From Prochlorococcus sp. AG-402-K10 (lineage in GTDB: Bacteria > Cyanobacteriota > Cyanobacteriia > PCC-6307 > Cyanobiaceae), in contig QCIF01000005.1 in assembly GCA_003216835.1 (NCBI GenBank), positions 1-64,000 on the forward strand: a stretch of DNA of 64,000 bases, given 5' to 3'. Under the pieces are notes generated by a model, which was given only the letters and a program-made list of their open reading frames with translations, made no database searches and was not told where the DNA came from. Below, one piece after another: positions 49,816 to 60,285 of this stretch. Numbering within the stretch: position 1 is the stretch's first letter; each line of letters opens with the position of its first letter. Position numbers and translations under genes: made by a program.

Positions 49816-49901
49816 AAAAATAATTGCTCATCGATTAAATAAAAATTAAATTATTTAATTTTAAATGATTTTAAAATCCAAAACCTTCTTAAATTTACTT
49901 T

Positions 49902-51746
49902 ATGTCTCAGCAAATTGTCATAGCTGAGCAGGCGCGAATTGCAGCACTACTCACAGATGATCGAGTTGATGAATTAATCGTCGCACAAGGTCAATATCAA
50001 ATTGGGGATATTTTCTTAGGAACTGTTGAAAATGTTCTTCCTGGAATTGATGCTGCTTTCATAGATATTGGTGAAAGTGATAAAAATGGTTTTATTCATG
50101 TCTCAGATCTAGGTCCATTAAAACTTAAAAAAGGTGTTTTAGGTATTACTGAATTACTAGAGCCAAAACAAAAAGTTCTTGTACAAGTGATGAAGGAACC
50201 TACTGGAAATAAAGGACCTAGACTTAACGGAAATATCTCAATACCTGGGAAATACTTAATTTTGCAACCTTATGGACAAGGTGTAAATATCTCTAGAAAA
50301 ATTAACACCGAGACAGAAAGAAGTCGCTTAAGAGCTCTCGGAGTTTTAATAAAACCACCCAGCACAGGTATACTATTTAGAACAGAGTCAGAAAATATAA
50401 AAGAAGAATTAATCATTGAAGATTTAGAAAATTTAATTCAAAAATGGGAAGAAATTTTAAAATTATCAGAGAATTCTAATCCGCCAAATTTAATAAAGCG
50501 AGATAATGATTTTTCCCTAAAAATATTGAGAGATCATGTTAATTCAGCAACTAAAAAAATCATTATAGACAATAAATTATTAGTAGATAAAGCAAAAGAC
50601 TTTTTAAAAAGTAATGAATCTAATGTAGAAATTGGATTCCACGATAACGACTTAAACGAACATATTTTAGAAAAATACGAAATTAAGAAAACTATTCAGA
50701 AATCTCTTCAACCTAGAGTAGACCTACCTTCAGGAGGTTATATAATTATTGAACCAACTGAAGCCTTAACAGTAATTGATGTCAATTCTGGATCTTTTAC
50801 AAGATCCGCAAACTCAAGACAAACTGTTTTATGGACAAATTGCGAAGCAGCACTTGAAATCTCAAGGCAAATGAAATTAAGAAATATTGGAGGAGTTATC
50901 GTCGTAGATTTTATTGATATGGAATCCAGAAGAGATCAATTCCAGTTACTTGAACATTTTACTTCAACCATAAAGGATGATTCTGCAAGACCTCAGATTG
51001 CTCAGTTAACTGAATTAGGGTTAGTAGAATTAACCAGAAGAAGACAAGGTCAAAACATATATGAATTATTTGGGCAGAAGTGTAGTTATTGCAATGGATT
51101 AGGACATGTGGAGAATTTATTGAATTACGAAAATTATAATTTAGCAAGCAAAAATATTGGGGGTCAACTTAATAAATCAAATACTGCAAAACCTCAAGTA
51201 CTAGACAATATAGCGTTAATTGATAAGCAGGGGAAAATAGTTGAAAAAGAATTGCAGAACACTAATAATTCAAATAAAGAAGATCTTCCTAATAAAAAGA
51301 AAAATGATGATGATATCTTGACATCTAATGCTAAAGAAAAAAACGTAATATCTATGGATCTTACTATTGATGAGAAAATTGTTTACAGTCAGTTAGGTAT
51401 TAATCCACTAATAAAATTAGGGAAAGAATATATAACTAATAATAATCATGTACTTTTAAAGGAGGATGAAAATAAAGAAAAACAAGCTCTTGTAAAAAGC
51501 ACTAAAAAATCAACAACAAAAAAATACACGAAAAAACAAAGTAAGCAAATCTTAAAATCAGAGGTGCAAGAAGAGATTGAGGAGAAAAGTAGCGATGAAG
51601 AAGTTAATACTATAAATACATTACCTAAAATAATTAATGAAAACGAGGAAGTTGAAGTAATAGACAAGGAAAGCGAACTTGAACTTACAGATGAGATAAA
51701 TAATACAAGAAAAAAAAGGCGAAGATCTTCAGCAAGTATTGAATAA
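49902..51746 (+). CDS. rne: Ribonuclease E
   Basis: 614-residue RNase E/G family endoribonuclease that controls mRNA decay. An N-terminal S1 domain (about 35-125, [24 protein letters not shown]) is followed by the DNase I-like catalytic region with [10 protein letters not shown] and VVVDFIDME carrying the metal Asp residues, and the zinc-link [10 protein letters not shown]. The C-terminal ~200 residues are charged and disordered, and end in [12 protein letters not shown]. That matches the Arg-rich nonapeptide through which cyanobacterial RNase E binds PNPase. rnhB overlaps its last 8 bp. Confidence 0.96.
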   Translation: MSQQIVIAEQARIAALLTDDRVDELIVAQGQYQIGDIFLGTVENVLPGIDAAFIDIGESDKNGFIHVSDLGPLKLKKGVLGITELLEPKQKVLVQVMKEPTGNKGPRLNGNISIPGKYLILQPYGQGVNISRKINTETERSRLRALGVLIKPPSTGILFRTESENIKEELIIEDLENLIQKWEEILKLSENSNPPNLIKRDNDFSLKILRDHVNSATKKIIIDNKLLVDKAKDFLKSNESNVEIGFHDNDLNEHILEKYEIKKTIQKSLQPRVDLPSGGYIIIEPTEALTVIDVNSGSFTRSANSRQTVLWTNCEAALEISRQMKLRNIGGVIVVDFIDMESRRDQFQLLEHFTSTIKDDSARPQIAQLTELGLVELTRRRQGQNIYELFGQKCSYCNGLGHVENLLNYENYNLASKNIGGQLNKSNTAKPQVLDNIALIDKQGKIVEKELQNTNNSNKEDLPNKKKNDDDILTSNAKEKNVISMDLTIDEKIVYSQLGINPLIKLGKEYITNNNHVLLKEDENKEKQALVKSTKKSTTKKYTKKQSKQILKSEVQEEIEEKSSDEEVNTINTLPKIINENEEVEVIDKESELELTDEINNTRKKRRRSSASIE

Positions 51747-52320
51747 ATTTTCTGAAATAGGAATTGACGAAGTGGGCCGAGGAGCAGTTTTTGGACCAGT
51801 TTTCTCAGCAGCTTTATTTATAACAAAACAAAATGGATTAGCCCTAAAAAAATTAGGTGTAATGGATAGTAAAAAATTAACTCCAAAAAAAAGAGAATTT
51901 CTTGTACCCCATATAATTAAACTATCTTCAGATTACGGAATAGGGCAATCATCGGTAAGAGAAATAGATGCATTTGGTATAAGAGTTGCAACTGAGCTTT
52001 CAATGATTAGAGCTGTAAAGAAATTAAGAAATAAACCGTCTGAACTACTAATTGACGGCCCACTATTGTTGAGACCTTGGGAGGGAAATCAAAGAAATAT
52101 AGTTTCAGGGGATTCCAAATTTACTTCAATTGCTGCAGCAAGCATAATCGCAAAAGTATCTCGTGACATTCTTATGGAAAGATTAGAGAAGAAATACCCT
52201 GGATATATGATCTTTAAAAATAAAGGATATGGAACTAGAGAACATATTTGCAGTATCCGAGAAAATGGAATAACTAATCTTCATAGGAAAAGTTTCCTGA
52301 CAAAATCAAATCTGCTTTGA
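51739..52320 (+). CDS. rnhB: Ribonuclease HII
   Basis: 193-residue RNase HII, which cuts RNA in RNA-DNA hybrids and removes misincorporated ribonucleotides. The catalytic acidic residues are in [28 protein letters not shown] and LLIDGP, with [20 protein letters not shown] as the signature. The TTG start at 51739 lies inside the end of rne and gives a proper N-terminus ([15 protein letters not shown]). The 3' end overlaps the convergent DUF1997 gene by 15 bp, an unusually long overlap. Confidence 0.95.
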   Translation: MNKFSEIGIDEVGRGAVFGPVFSAALFITKQNGLALKKLGVMDSKKLTPKKREFLVPHIIKLSSDYGIGQSSVREIDAFGIRVATELSMIRAVKKLRNKPSELLIDGPLLLRPWEGNQRNIVSGDSKFTSIAAASIIAKVSRDILMERLEKKYPGYMIFKNKGYGTREHICSIRENGITNLHRKSFLTKSNLL

Positions 52321-52824
52321 TTCACACCAATCTAAAAAATCTTTCACTAATTGTTGTTGAACCCTGGCCTTTATCCCTAATAAGATCCCATTTAAAACAG
52401 AATGGCCAGTAGATTCCAATATTGTCTTTGGAACGAGCTTCAATAAAGGGGGTTGACTTACCGAAACACCTAAAAGAGCTTCTCCCTCTAATCCAATATC
52501 AGTTGCTTGTAAATTTGCTTTCAAAATGAGCTTAAAATCATCTATCATCCCTAAACCGTCTAATTTACTATCAAGCGCGCTCATTGTTAAAACACCATCT
52601 TTATTCTCTACGCCAATTGATACAACAGGATTAATATCTAATTGAAAAACCTTAAAACTTGTTACTGTATACTTATACTTACCTTCCCCTTCATGAACTA
52701 ATTTTCTGGAGTCCAGCATTGCTCCAACAACTCTTTCTTCTTCCAAAAGATAGTTAGAAAGATATTCTTTATTACTTGTCACAGAAAGGTTTAATTTCTG
52801 TTTAGCATCAAAAGCCAATAACAT
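52306..52824 (-). CDS. DUF1997 family protein
   Basis: 172-residue soluble protein resembling DUF1997, found in cyanobacteria and plants. It is rich in alternating strands ([38 protein letters not shown]) and ends with a C-terminal helix [22 protein letters not shown], a layout reminiscent of START/SRPBCC-like lipid-binding folds. No signal peptide or catalytic motif. It converges on rnhB with a 15-bp overlap and diverges from pheA by 52 bp. Function unknown. Confidence 0.78.
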   Translation of the reverse strand: MLLAFDAKQKLNLSVTSNKEYLSNYLLEEERVVGAMLDSRKLVHEGEGKYKYTVTSFKVFQLDINPVVSIGVENKDGVLTMSALDSKLDGLGMIDDFKLILKANLQATDIGLEGEALLGVSVSQPPLLKLVPKTILESTGHSVLNGILLGIKARVQQQLVKDFLDWCESKQI

Positions 52825-52876
52825 TTTCTATATACCTCCGATCCTTATTTGATTTCTTTTTTTCTTACAATTAATC

Positions 52877-53722
52877 ATGAGCAAACAAGTTGCATATTTA
52901 GGTCCTAAAGGGACATACGCAGAAAAAGCAGCTCATATTTTATCAAAGCTTGCCGGTTTTCAGACACCTATATTTGTACCATGTAATGGGCTAAATTCGG
53001 TCATTAAATCAATAGCCTACAACAATTGTGATGCTGCAGTAGTACCTATAGAAAACTCTGTAGAAGGAGGTGTTACAGCAACGTTAGATTCACTTTGGAA
53101 ATTTCCTGATATTAATATCAACAAAGCAATTGTATTACCGATAAAACATGCATTAATAAGTAATGGTGAAATTTCAGACATATCAGAAGTATTATCGCAC
53201 CCGCAAGCCTTAGCTCAATGTTCCGAATGGTTATCTGAACATCTTCCAAACGCAATCACTCTTCCCACCAATTCAACATCAGAAGCTGTAAATATGATAA
53301 AAAATAGTACATTTAGAGCTGCGATTGGATCAAAATCATTAATAGAAATAAAAGGACTAAAAGAATTAGCTTTCCCTATTAATGATGTACCAGGTAATTG
53401 CACACGATTTGTCTTGTTAAGCAAGGAAGCTATTTCTTCGAAAGTCAATATTGCCAGTTTTGCTTTCTCTTTGCTCTCTAATAAGCCTGGTGCCTTACTT
53501 AAAGCATTAAATTATATTGCAGAGTTTGGATTCAATATGAGTAAAATAGAATCAAGGCCTTCTAAGAGAGAATTAGGAGAGTATATAATTTATGTTGATT
53601 TAGAGATAAAAAGTCAAAAAAGTATTGAAACTATTTCAGATTTAAAACAACGCATAAAACCTTTATGTGAGCATTTCATAGATTTCGGTTGTTATTACTC
53701 TCAGAATATTGATTTAGATTAA
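52877..53722 (+). CDS. pheA: Prephenate dehydratase
   Basis: Converts prephenate to phenylpyruvate in phenylalanine synthesis. It is 281 residues, a monofunctional PDT without chorismate mutase. The catalytic domain (about 1-180) has YLGPKGTYAEKAA, PIENSVEGGVTATLD and GNCTRFVLL with the catalytic Thr-Arg-Phe. The regulatory ACT domain (about 195-275) has KPGALLKALNYIAEFGFNMSKIESRPSK, including the ESRP motif that senses phenylalanine. It converges with the methyltransferase gene. Confidence 0.96.
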   Translation: MSKQVAYLGPKGTYAEKAAHILSKLAGFQTPIFVPCNGLNSVIKSIAYNNCDAAVVPIENSVEGGVTATLDSLWKFPDININKAIVLPIKHALISNGEISDISEVLSHPQALAQCSEWLSEHLPNAITLPTNSTSEAVNMIKNSTFRAAIGSKSLIEIKGLKELAFPINDVPGNCTRFVLLSKEAISSKVNIASFAFSLLSNKPGALLKALNYIAEFGFNMSKIESRPSKRELGEYIIYVDLEIKSQKSIETISDLKQRIKPLCEHFIDFGCYYSQNIDLD

Positions 53723-53723
53723 T

Positions 53724-54662
53724 TTAGCCTCTACATTTATAAACTCCAAATTCCATTAAACCTTTTCTAAAGGCCCAATTCATAAGAAGTATTGTAGGAA
53801 TCTCTCTTATAGACTTTATTAATGCTAGAGGGCCAAGAGATAAAATTGCAATAGGTCTTCTGAATCCCTCAATAATTGAGTCATACCAAGATGGATTAGT
53901 ATAAGAATTCCAATTCTCAGAAATAACTTTACCTGAACTATTTTTATTCTGTTGAAGAATATTAACAAAGTCATTAATACTTATAAAATCTGGATGAACC
54001 CACTGTTCGAGTAATTGGTTTAGGATAATTTTTTCAAAAAAAGATGGAGGATTAGTTTTTAAATCTCTTGAGTTCCAATCAGCTAATGCCATATATCCAC
54101 CAGGCCTTAAAGCTCTTAACATTTCGTCAGCAAACTTAGTTTTATCATTCATATGGGCGCCTGCTTCTACACTCCAAATACCATCAAATGCTCCATCTTC
54201 AAATTCTAAATCCAAAGCATCCATAACTTGAAAGTTGCAATTAAGTTCATAAGGAGTAAGTTCTATTGCCCTTTTAACTTGAGCCGGACTAATGGTTATT
54301 CCTGTAACATTAAATCCATAATACTTTGCAAGAATCCTTGAACTTCCTCCAATTCCACAGCCTACATCCAATATCCGAGATCCTTTTGGTAATCTATCTA
54401 AACCACTCCAACGAACTAACTCATGAACGAAGTTTACTTTAGCCTGTCTAAAATCAGTATTATTCTCATCTAAGGCATAGAAACCCAAATGTATATGTTC
54501 ACCCCATAATCTCTCAAGTAGTTTATCTTGAGTCCATGAATCATATGCCGATGCCACTGTTCCAGAAGAAATAAATTTTCTAGTATTAATTCTCCAAAGT
54601 ATTAAAGAGACAGATACAAAAATAAATAATAAAAATATAAGTGGTAATAAAAATTCCAACAT
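53724..54662 (-). CDS. MPBQ/MSBQ methyltransferase, Sll0418 type
   Basis: 312-residue SAM-dependent methyltransferase with one N-terminal membrane anchor (about 3-24). It is like Synechocystis Sll0418, which methylates 2-methyl-6-phytyl/solanesyl-benzoquinol for tocopherol and plastoquinone. Matching features are VASAYDSWTQDKLLERLWGEHIHLG, ILDVGCGIGGSSRILAKYYGFNVTGI, SVEAGAHMNDK, ADWNSRD and the C-terminal REIPTILLMNWAF. My recollection of Sll0418 guides this call. In Prochlorococcus, which makes plastoquinone, this is the most sensible role. It starts next to the stop of the Lon-domain gene, so the two are probably cotranscribed. Confidence 0.85.
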   Translation of the reverse strand: MLEFLLPLIFLLFIFVSVSLILWRINTRKFISSGTVASAYDSWTQDKLLERLWGEHIHLGFYALDENNTDFRQAKVNFVHELVRWSGLDRLPKGSRILDVGCGIGGSSRILAKYYGFNVTGITISPAQVKRAIELTPYELNCNFQVMDALDLEFEDGAFDGIWSVEAGAHMNDKTKFADEMLRALRPGGYMALADWNSRDLKTNPPSFFEKIILNQLLEQWVHPDFISINDFVNILQQNKNSSGKVISENWNSYTNPSWYDSIIEGFRRPIAILSLGPLALIKSIREIPTILLMNWAFRKGLMEFGVYKCRG

Positions 54663-55319
54663 TTAATTTTCTTTAATATCAGGAAAACTCTCTTTCAAGG
54701 CCGTTCTTGCTGCTAACTGTTTTCTTGTATGATCTAGCATTTCAAACTCCCTTTGTAAACGTGTATAAGTATTTCTCTCTTCTAATAATCTTTGCTGTTC
54801 CTCCGCAACAGGTCCTCCTAGATGAGAACCTATCCAAAACGATAATTCCATTGGGTTATTAGGTAATTTCTCAGGAAGATTTTTTTTGGAATTGGTCAAT
54901 TTACTTGTTAATTTGACAACATCACTCAGTGCTTCAGTAACAGAATCTTTTAAAGCATCTAACTTCTGCAAATTATCAACATTTTCGTCATTAATCCAAC
55001 TCACCATTGCAGAGCAATATGGGGTTGAACGAACAATTTCTAAAATTTGAAATCTTTGTTGACCAAGGGTAATAATATTACTTCTTCCATCTTCTGCCGT
55101 TTGGTGCTTTATTATCTGGGCACAGCAACCTACATGTGCCATACTTTTAGTATTCGGATCCCATTTAATGACTCCGAACATAGAGTCTGTTTCAAGTACC
55201 GACTTCAACATTATTCTGTATCTTGATTCAAATATATGTAAAGGCAATACTTCTTGTGGGAAAAGAACTACCTCTGGCAAAGGAAATAAAGGTAATTCCC
55301 TTACTGAGAGCTCTCCCAT
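54663..55319 (-). CDS. Lon N-terminal-domain (LON substrate-binding) protein
   Basis: 218-residue protein with the substrate-binding domain of Lon but no ATPase or protease domain. The block ELPLFPLPEVVLFPQEVLPLHIFESRYRIML is diagnostic, followed by a strand core with QRFQILEIV and a C-terminal coiled-coil-like helix (AEEQQRLLEERNTYTRLQREFEMLDHTRKQLAAR). Stand-alone LON-domain proteins are common in cyanobacteria; their role is unknown. It is 57 bp downstream of rpsJ and abuts the methyltransferase gene. Confidence 0.9.
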   Translation of the reverse strand: MGELSVRELPLFPLPEVVLFPQEVLPLHIFESRYRIMLKSVLETDSMFGVIKWDPNTKSMAHVGCCAQIIKHQTAEDGRSNIITLGQQRFQILEIVRSTPYCSAMVSWINDENVDNLQKLDALKDSVTEALSDVVKLTSKLTNSKKNLPEKLPNNPMELSFWIGSHLGGPVAEEQQRLLEERNTYTRLQREFEMLDHTRKQLAARTALKESFPDIKEN

Positions 55320-55376
55320 TTAAACCTCATTTATTACAAGTTTATACTAGTAAATTAAAGTCCATTTCGGGCTTTC

Positions 55377-55697
55377 TTAAAGTTTCACTTCTATATCGAC
55401 ACCACTAGGAAGATCCAGCTTCATTAATGCATCAATAGTTTTAGCTGATGGACTATAAATATCAATTATTCTTCTATGCGTTCTTGTTTCAAAATGCTCT
55501 CTAGAATCCTTATCTACATGTGGAGATCTTAGAACACAATAAATTTTTCTTTTCGTGGGTAAAGGGATAGGACCAATAGCTGAGGCAGCTGTTGTATCAG
55601 CTGTTTGTATTATTTTGTCACAAGATAAATCAAGCATTCTTCTATCAAATGCTTTAAGTCTTATTCGTATTTTTTGTTGTGCAATAGATGCAGTCAT
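55377..55697 (-). CDS. rpsJ: 30S ribosomal protein S10
   Basis: 106-residue S10, which also joins NusB in antitermination. [22 protein letters not shown] starts the protein and [29 protein letters not shown] is the ribosomal and NusB-binding loop. It closes the str operon rpsL-rpsG-fusA-tuf-rpsJ. A 9-bp hairpin stands in the 98-bp gap between tuf and rpsJ. Confidence 0.97.
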   Translation of the reverse strand: MTASIAQQKIRIRLKAFDRRMLDLSCDKIIQTADTTAASAIGPIPLPTKRKIYCVLRSPHVDKDSREHFETRTHRRIIDIYSPSAKTIDALMKLDLPSGVDIEVKL

Positions 55698-55721
55698 AAT
55701 TTCAAATTAACTTCTAGTAGA

Positions 55722-55744
55722 AGGGTTGTTCATTAAACAACCCT
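55722..55744 (-). promoter_or_regulatory. Strong hairpin between tuf and rpsJ
   Basis: AGGGTTGTT, a 5-nt loop and AACAACCCT form a perfect 9-bp stem in the tuf-rpsJ spacer. In the transcribed (minus) direction it is not followed by a T-run, so it looks like an attenuator, processing site or stability element and not a full terminator. A smaller CTTCT/AGAAG inverted repeat lies just beyond it toward rpsJ. Confidence 0.55.
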
Positions 55745-55795
55745 AATCTATTTGTTTATTTTAAGTGATTGAGGGTAACTTCTAAGAAATAGAAA

Positions 55796-56995
55796 TTATT
55801 TAATTATTTTAGAAACAACACCGGCTCCAATAGTGCGTCCTCCTTCACGAATAGCAAAGCGCATTCCCTGTTCAATAGCTACTGGACAAATTAATTCTCC
55901 AGTCATTTTAATTCTATCTCCAGGCATAACCATCTCAACATTAGATCCATCATCAGAAGTAAATGCCGTAATTTGGCCTGTTACATCAGTTGTTCTAATA
56001 TAGAATTGTGGTCTATATCCCGCAAAGAAAGGCGTGTGTCTGCCACCTTCTTCTTTTTTCAGAACATAAACTTCTCCTTCAAATTTTGTATGAGGAGTAA
56101 TTGATCCTTTCTTGACAAGAACCATTCCTCTTTCTATATCTTCTTTTTCAACACCCCTAAGCAGTAGTCCAACATTATCACCTGCCATTCCTTCATCAAG
56201 CATCTTACGGAACATTTCTACACCAGTAACAGTAGTTAGTCTTGTTTCCTTAATACCAACAATTTCTACTTCCTCTCCTTTTAAGACTTTACCTCTCTCA
56301 ATTCTACCTGTAGCAACTGTTCCTCTACCTGTAATTGAGAATACGTCTTCAACCGCCATCAAAAATGGCTTATCAACTTCTCGCTCTGGTTCAGGGATAC
56401 TCTCGTCAACAGCCTTCATTAATTCTTCAATTTTTGATTCCCACGTAGAATCTCCTTCTAACGCTTTTAAACCTGAAACTTGAACGATAGGTATATCATC
56501 GCCTGGGAAATCATAACTATCTAGAAGTTCTCTAATTTCCATTTCAACAAGTTCAATGATTTCTTCGTCATCAACCATGTCACATTTATTCAAAGCAACT
56601 ACTAATGCTGGTACACCAACTTGTTTAGCTAAAAGAATATGCTCTTTTGTTTGAGCCATAGGACCATCTGTTGCCGCACAAACCAAAATTGCACCATCCA
56701 TTTGAGCAGCACCTGTGATCATATTTTTTACATAATCAGCATGACCTGGGCAGTCAACATGGGCGTAATGTCTTCCTGCAGTTTCATATTCAACGTGTGC
56801 AGTATTAATTGTAATGCCACGTTCTCTTTCTTCTGGAGCACCATCTATGTCTCCATAATCTTGAGCTTGTGCTTGACCTTTTTTAGCTAATACGTTTGTA
56901 ATAGCAGCAGTAAGGGTTGTTTTTCCATGGTCAACATGGCCAATAGTACCTATGTTGACATGTGGTTTGTTTCTTTCGAACTTCTCGCGAGCCAT
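55796..56995 (-). CDS. tuf: Translation elongation factor EF-Tu
   Basis: 399-residue GTPase that carries aminoacyl-tRNA to the ribosome. GHVDHGKT (P-loop), [20 protein letters not shown] and NKCDMVDD are G-domain motifs. [15 protein letters not shown] is switch I. C-terminal beta-barrel domains follow, ending [19 protein letters not shown]. It lies 45 bp downstream of fusA. A 123-residue ORF on the opposite strand here is a codon shadow. Confidence 0.99.
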   Translation of the reverse strand: MAREKFERNKPHVNIGTIGHVDHGKTTLTAAITNVLAKKGQAQAQDYGDIDGAPEERERGITINTAHVEYETAGRHYAHVDCPGHADYVKNMITGAAQMDGAILVCAATDGPMAQTKEHILLAKQVGVPALVVALNKCDMVDDEEIIELVEMEIRELLDSYDFPGDDIPIVQVSGLKALEGDSTWESKIEELMKAVDESIPEPEREVDKPFLMAVEDVFSITGRGTVATGRIERGKVLKGEEVEIVGIKETRLTTVTGVEMFRKMLDEGMAGDNVGLLLRGVEKEDIERGMVLVKKGSITPHTKFEGEVYVLKKEEGGRHTPFFAGYRPQFYIRTTDVTGQITAFTSDDGSNVEMVMPGDRIKMTGELICPVAIEQGMRFAIREGGRTIGAGVVSKIIK

Positions 56996-57040
56996 TTGAA
57001 TTAAAGAATCGAGGGTTTAAGTTTGTTTATAGTTCAGAGA

Positions 57041-59116
57041 TCAGGAATTGCCCTGATTCTTGGAAATGATAGCTTCCGCCACATTACGAGGAACTTCCTC
57101 GTAATTTGCGAACTCCATTGAAAATATACCCCGACCTTGAGTCATTGATCGGAGTTGAGTGGCATAACCGAACATTTCGGCTAAAGGCACTTTGGCCTGC
57201 ACCTTGGACAATCCATCATCAACAGATTGTCCTTCGACTTGACCTCTCCTGGAGGAAAGATCGCCAATAACAGATCCAAGAAAGTCGTCAGGACTTTCGA
57301 CCTCAACTTTCATCATAGGCTCTAAAAGCACAGGGTTACATTTTTTAACCCCATCTTTAAAAGCCATGGATCCTGCTATTTTGAAGGCCATTTCAGATGA
57401 GTCTACATCGTGGAACGAACCATCGACTAGTGTTACTTTTACATCAATAAGTGGATAACCGGCAAGAACACCTGATTCGCATGTTTCCTTCATCCCATTT
57501 GATGCAGGTCCAATATACTCTTTTGGAACAGCTCCGCCAACAATTTTGTTAACGAATTCAAAACCTTTACCAACTTCAGCCGGTTCCATTTCAATTATCA
57601 CATGACCATATTGACCTTTTCCTCCAGTTTGCCTTGCATATTTACCTTCCCCAGTAGAACTTGTTCGTATGGTCTCCCTGTAAGAAACCTGAGGAGCTCC
57701 AATATTTGCTTCAACCTTAAATTCTCTTAACATTCTATCAACAAGTATTTCCAAATGTAATTCACCCATACCTGCGATAACAGTCTGATTTGTCTCCGGA
57801 TCAGTACTAACTCTAAATGTTGGATCTTCCTCTGACAAAGCTGTTAAAGCCTTGGATAATTTCTCCATATCGCCTTTAGTTTTTGGCTCAACAGCAACAG
57901 AAATAACTGGCTCAGGGATAAACAAAGTCTCCAGAACTATTGGATCCTCAGTGTTACATAAAGTATCACCTGTAGTGGTATTCTTTAGACCCAAAACTGC
58001 CCCTAAATCTCCAGCTCTTAACTCATCAACTTCTTCTCTTTCATCAGCTTTGAGTATAACCAATCTAGAAATTCTTTCTTTAGCGTCTTTTGTAGAATTC
58101 ATTACGTAACTACCCTTTGATAGAACACCTGAATACATCCTTACGAAAGTTAGTTTTCCATATGGGTCTGACATAACCTTAAAAGCTAAAGCACTGAAAG
58201 GAGCATTATCGTCGGAGGGTCTAACATCCTCTTTCCCACTTGGCAAAACACCTTGTATTGGCTTTACATCAACTGGAGCCGGCAAGTAATCAACCACAGC
58301 ATCCAAGACTAGTTGAACACCTTTATTTTTAAATGCAGAACCACATAAAACAGGAACCAATCCATGCTTTAAAACCCCTTCCCTAATACCCTTCTTTAGT
58401 TGTTCTTCAGATAGCTCTCCTGTTTCTAGAAATATTTCTATTAATTCCTCATCATTCTCTGCAACGCTTTCCATCAATTTATTGCGCCATTCTGAAGCTT
58501 CTTTCTGCATGTCGGAAGGAATAGGAGCCTCTTCAATATCAGTACCTAAATCATTTTTGTATAAATAAGCTTTGTTACCTACTAAATCGATAATGCCTGA
58601 TAGATCACCTTCTGCTCCAATAGGAAGCTGAATAGGAAGTGCATTAGCTTTAAGTCGATCTTTGATTTGCTTATTAACTTTCAAGAAGTCCGCTCCAGTT
58701 CTATCCATCTTATTTACGAATACCATTCTTGGAACAGAGTACCTATCAGCTTGACGCCAAACAGTTTCAGATTGAGGTTGAACTCCACCTACAGCACAAA
58801 AAACAGCTATAACACCGTCCAATACTCTCATTGATCTTTCAACTTCAATTGTAAAATCAACGTGTCCAGGAGTATCTATTATATTAATTCTATGATCCTG
58901 CCAGCTTGTAGATATTGCAGCAGCAGTAATAGTAATTCCTCTCTCTCTTTCTTGATCCATCCAATCTGTTACTGCAGCACCATCATGAACTTCTCCAATT
59001 TTGTGAACAACACCTGAATAAAACAAAATTCGTTCAGTAGTAGTAGTCTTCCCTGCATCAATATGAGCGGCTATACCTATGTTCCTTACTCGTTCTAGGG
59101 GAAAGTCGCGTGCCAA
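57041..59116 (-). CDS. fusA: Translation elongation factor EF-G
   Basis: 691-residue translocase GTPase. [24 protein letters not shown] (P-loop), [15 protein letters not shown] (switch I) and [18 protein letters not shown] form the G-domain. Domain IV has the tip region [12 protein letters not shown] and [10 protein letters not shown]. The C-terminus SKNQGNS is short. It sits between rpsG (99-bp gap) and tuf in the str operon. Confidence 0.99.
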   Translation of the reverse strand: MARDFPLERVRNIGIAAHIDAGKTTTTERILFYSGVVHKIGEVHDGAAVTDWMDQERERGITITAAAISTSWQDHRINIIDTPGHVDFTIEVERSMRVLDGVIAVFCAVGGVQPQSETVWRQADRYSVPRMVFVNKMDRTGADFLKVNKQIKDRLKANALPIQLPIGAEGDLSGIIDLVGNKAYLYKNDLGTDIEEAPIPSDMQKEASEWRNKLMESVAENDEELIEIFLETGELSEEQLKKGIREGVLKHGLVPVLCGSAFKNKGVQLVLDAVVDYLPAPVDVKPIQGVLPSGKEDVRPSDDNAPFSALAFKVMSDPYGKLTFVRMYSGVLSKGSYVMNSTKDAKERISRLVILKADEREEVDELRAGDLGAVLGLKNTTTGDTLCNTEDPIVLETLFIPEPVISVAVEPKTKGDMEKLSKALTALSEEDPTFRVSTDPETNQTVIAGMGELHLEILVDRMLREFKVEANIGAPQVSYRETIRTSSTGEGKYARQTGGKGQYGHVIIEMEPAEVGKGFEFVNKIVGGAVPKEYIGPASNGMKETCESGVLAGYPLIDVKVTLVDGSFHDVDSSEMAFKIAGSMAFKDGVKKCNPVLLEPMMKVEVESPDDFLGSVIGDLSSRRGQVEGQSVDDGLSKVQAKVPLAEMFGYATQLRSMTQGRGIFSMEFANYEEVPRNVAEAIISKNQGNS

Positions 59117-59156
59117 TTTTAAAGCTCCAAATAGTAATGATTTACAAATAAATAGT

Positions 59157-59175
59157 GTTTACATTAAAAGTAAAC
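59157..59175. other. Inverted repeat in rpsG-fusA spacer
   Basis: GTTTAC, a 7-nt AT loop and GTAAAC form a 6-bp stem in the 99-bp gap between rpsG and fusA. TTTT follows on the plus strand only, which is antisense to the operon. It may be an internal processing or regulatory hairpin, or chance in AT-rich DNA. Confidence 0.3.
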
Positions 59176-59215
59176 TTTTCTAATAATAAACTAATTAAGT
59201 ACCTTTTTGAATAAA

Positions 59216-59686
59216 TTAATATCTGTAATGAGCAAAAGCTTTATTAGCCTCTGCCATTTTATGAGTATCCTCCCTTTTTTTCACCGCACTACCAGTTTCA
59301 TTGGCGGCATCCATTAATTCCCCAGCTAATTTTTGTGACATGCTTTTCCCATTTCTCGCGCGAGAAAATGTAACAAGCCATCTTAAAGCCATAGCAGTTC
59401 CTCTTTCTTGACGTACTTCCATGGGTACTTGATAAGTTGCTCCACCAACTCTTCTTGCTCTCACTTCAACAAGAGGAGTAGCATTCTTAACAGCTGTTTC
59501 AAACAATTCAACAGCATCAGAACCTGTCCTCTCACTTATTAAAGAAAAAGCATCAGATAATATTCTTTGCGCAGTAGATTTTTTGCCATGCTTCATAAGC
59601 CTAGAAATCATCATTGAGGCAAGACGACTATTAAACTTAGGATCTGGAAGAACTGGTCTTTTTACTGCTGCGTTACGACGTGACAT
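59216..59686 (-). CDS. rpsG: 30S ribosomal protein S7
   Basis: 156-residue S7, the primary assembly protein of the 30S head. [35 protein letters not shown] is the N-terminal family block, and [22 protein letters not shown] is the RNA-binding hairpin region. It ends [12 protein letters not shown]. It is 25 bp downstream of rpsL. Confidence 0.98.
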   Translation of the reverse strand: MSRRNAAVKRPVLPDPKFNSRLASMMISRLMKHGKKSTAQRILSDAFSLISERTGSDAVELFETAVKNATPLVEVRARRVGGATYQVPMEVRQERGTAMALRWLVTFSRARNGKSMSQKLAGELMDAANETGSAVKKREDTHKMAEANKAFAHYRY

Positions 59687-59711
59687 GTTTTTAGAAAGTG
59701 TTGTTTACAAA

Positions 59712-60086
59712 TTAATCTTTTGGAGCTTTGGCTCCATATTTAGATCTGGACTGACGCCTATCTTTGACTCCTGCAGTATCTAAAGTTCCTCTAATTATAT
59801 GATATCTAACTCCAGGTAAATCTTTTACTCTTCCGCCCCTTAAAAGTACAACAGAATGTTCTTGTAAATTATGACCAATTCCAGGAATATAAGCAGTAAC
59901 CTCAAAACCTGAAGTTAATCTTACCCTTGCAACTTTTCTTAAAGCTGAATTAGGTTTTTTAGGTGTTGAGGTATAAACCCTTGTACATACACCTCTTCTT
60001 TCAGGGCAAGATTTAAGAGCAGGGGATTTTGTTTTTCTTGTCAGACGTTTTCTTTCTGAACCAATTAATTGGGAAATGGTTGGCAT
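59712..60086 (-). CDS. rpsL: 30S ribosomal protein S12
   Basis: 124-residue S12, which sits at the decoding centre. [51 protein letters not shown] is typical. The Lys in TPKKPNS and the [12 protein letters not shown] region are the classic streptomycin-sensitive positions. First gene of the str operon, divergent from gltB, with 199 bp upstream. Confidence 0.98.
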   Translation of the reverse strand: MPTISQLIGSERKRLTRKTKSPALKSCPERRGVCTRVYTSTPKKPNSALRKVARVRLTSGFEVTAYIPGIGHNLQEHSVVLLRGGRVKDLPGVRYHIIRGTLDTAGVKDRRQSRSKYGAKAPKD

Positions 60087-60285
60087 CTATGTATTGTATA
60101 AATAAAATTAAATTTTCACTATCATAACCTTTTAAGAGCACCTAATAATAATTTTGTATGATATTTTTTTGTAAAAATTTTTTAATTAAAAATTGTTTAG
60201 TAATTATTCATTATTTTTAGATTTAGGTAGATATTTATTTTTATAATAGAAACACGTAAATATTCACAATTTAATTAAATAATCT
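60087..60285. other. rpsL-gltB divergent intergenic region
   Basis: 199 bp of very AT-rich DNA between divergent rpsL and gltB. No ORF, tRNA or strong hairpin seen. I looked for a GTA-N8-TAC NtcA site near gltB and found none convincing. Confidence 0.4.

Larger units (their letters stand above)
49602..49901 (+). promoter_or_regulatory. dapL-rne intergenic region and rne leader
   Basis: 300 bp without a coding frame. A TAAAAT box at 49672-49677 could be a -10 for rne, placing the start near 49684 and giving a leader of about 218 nt. Downstream are a 10-bp hairpin (49684-49716) and a predicted three-way junction (49752-49815). Long structured leaders of rne are known in other bacteria to let RNase E control its own mRNA; that role here is inference. 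Confidence 0.5.

Noticed and set aside
56112-56483. 123-residue plus-strand ORF opposite tuf
   Set aside because: Codon shadow of highly biased EF-Tu; Ser/Thr-rich low-complexity product.
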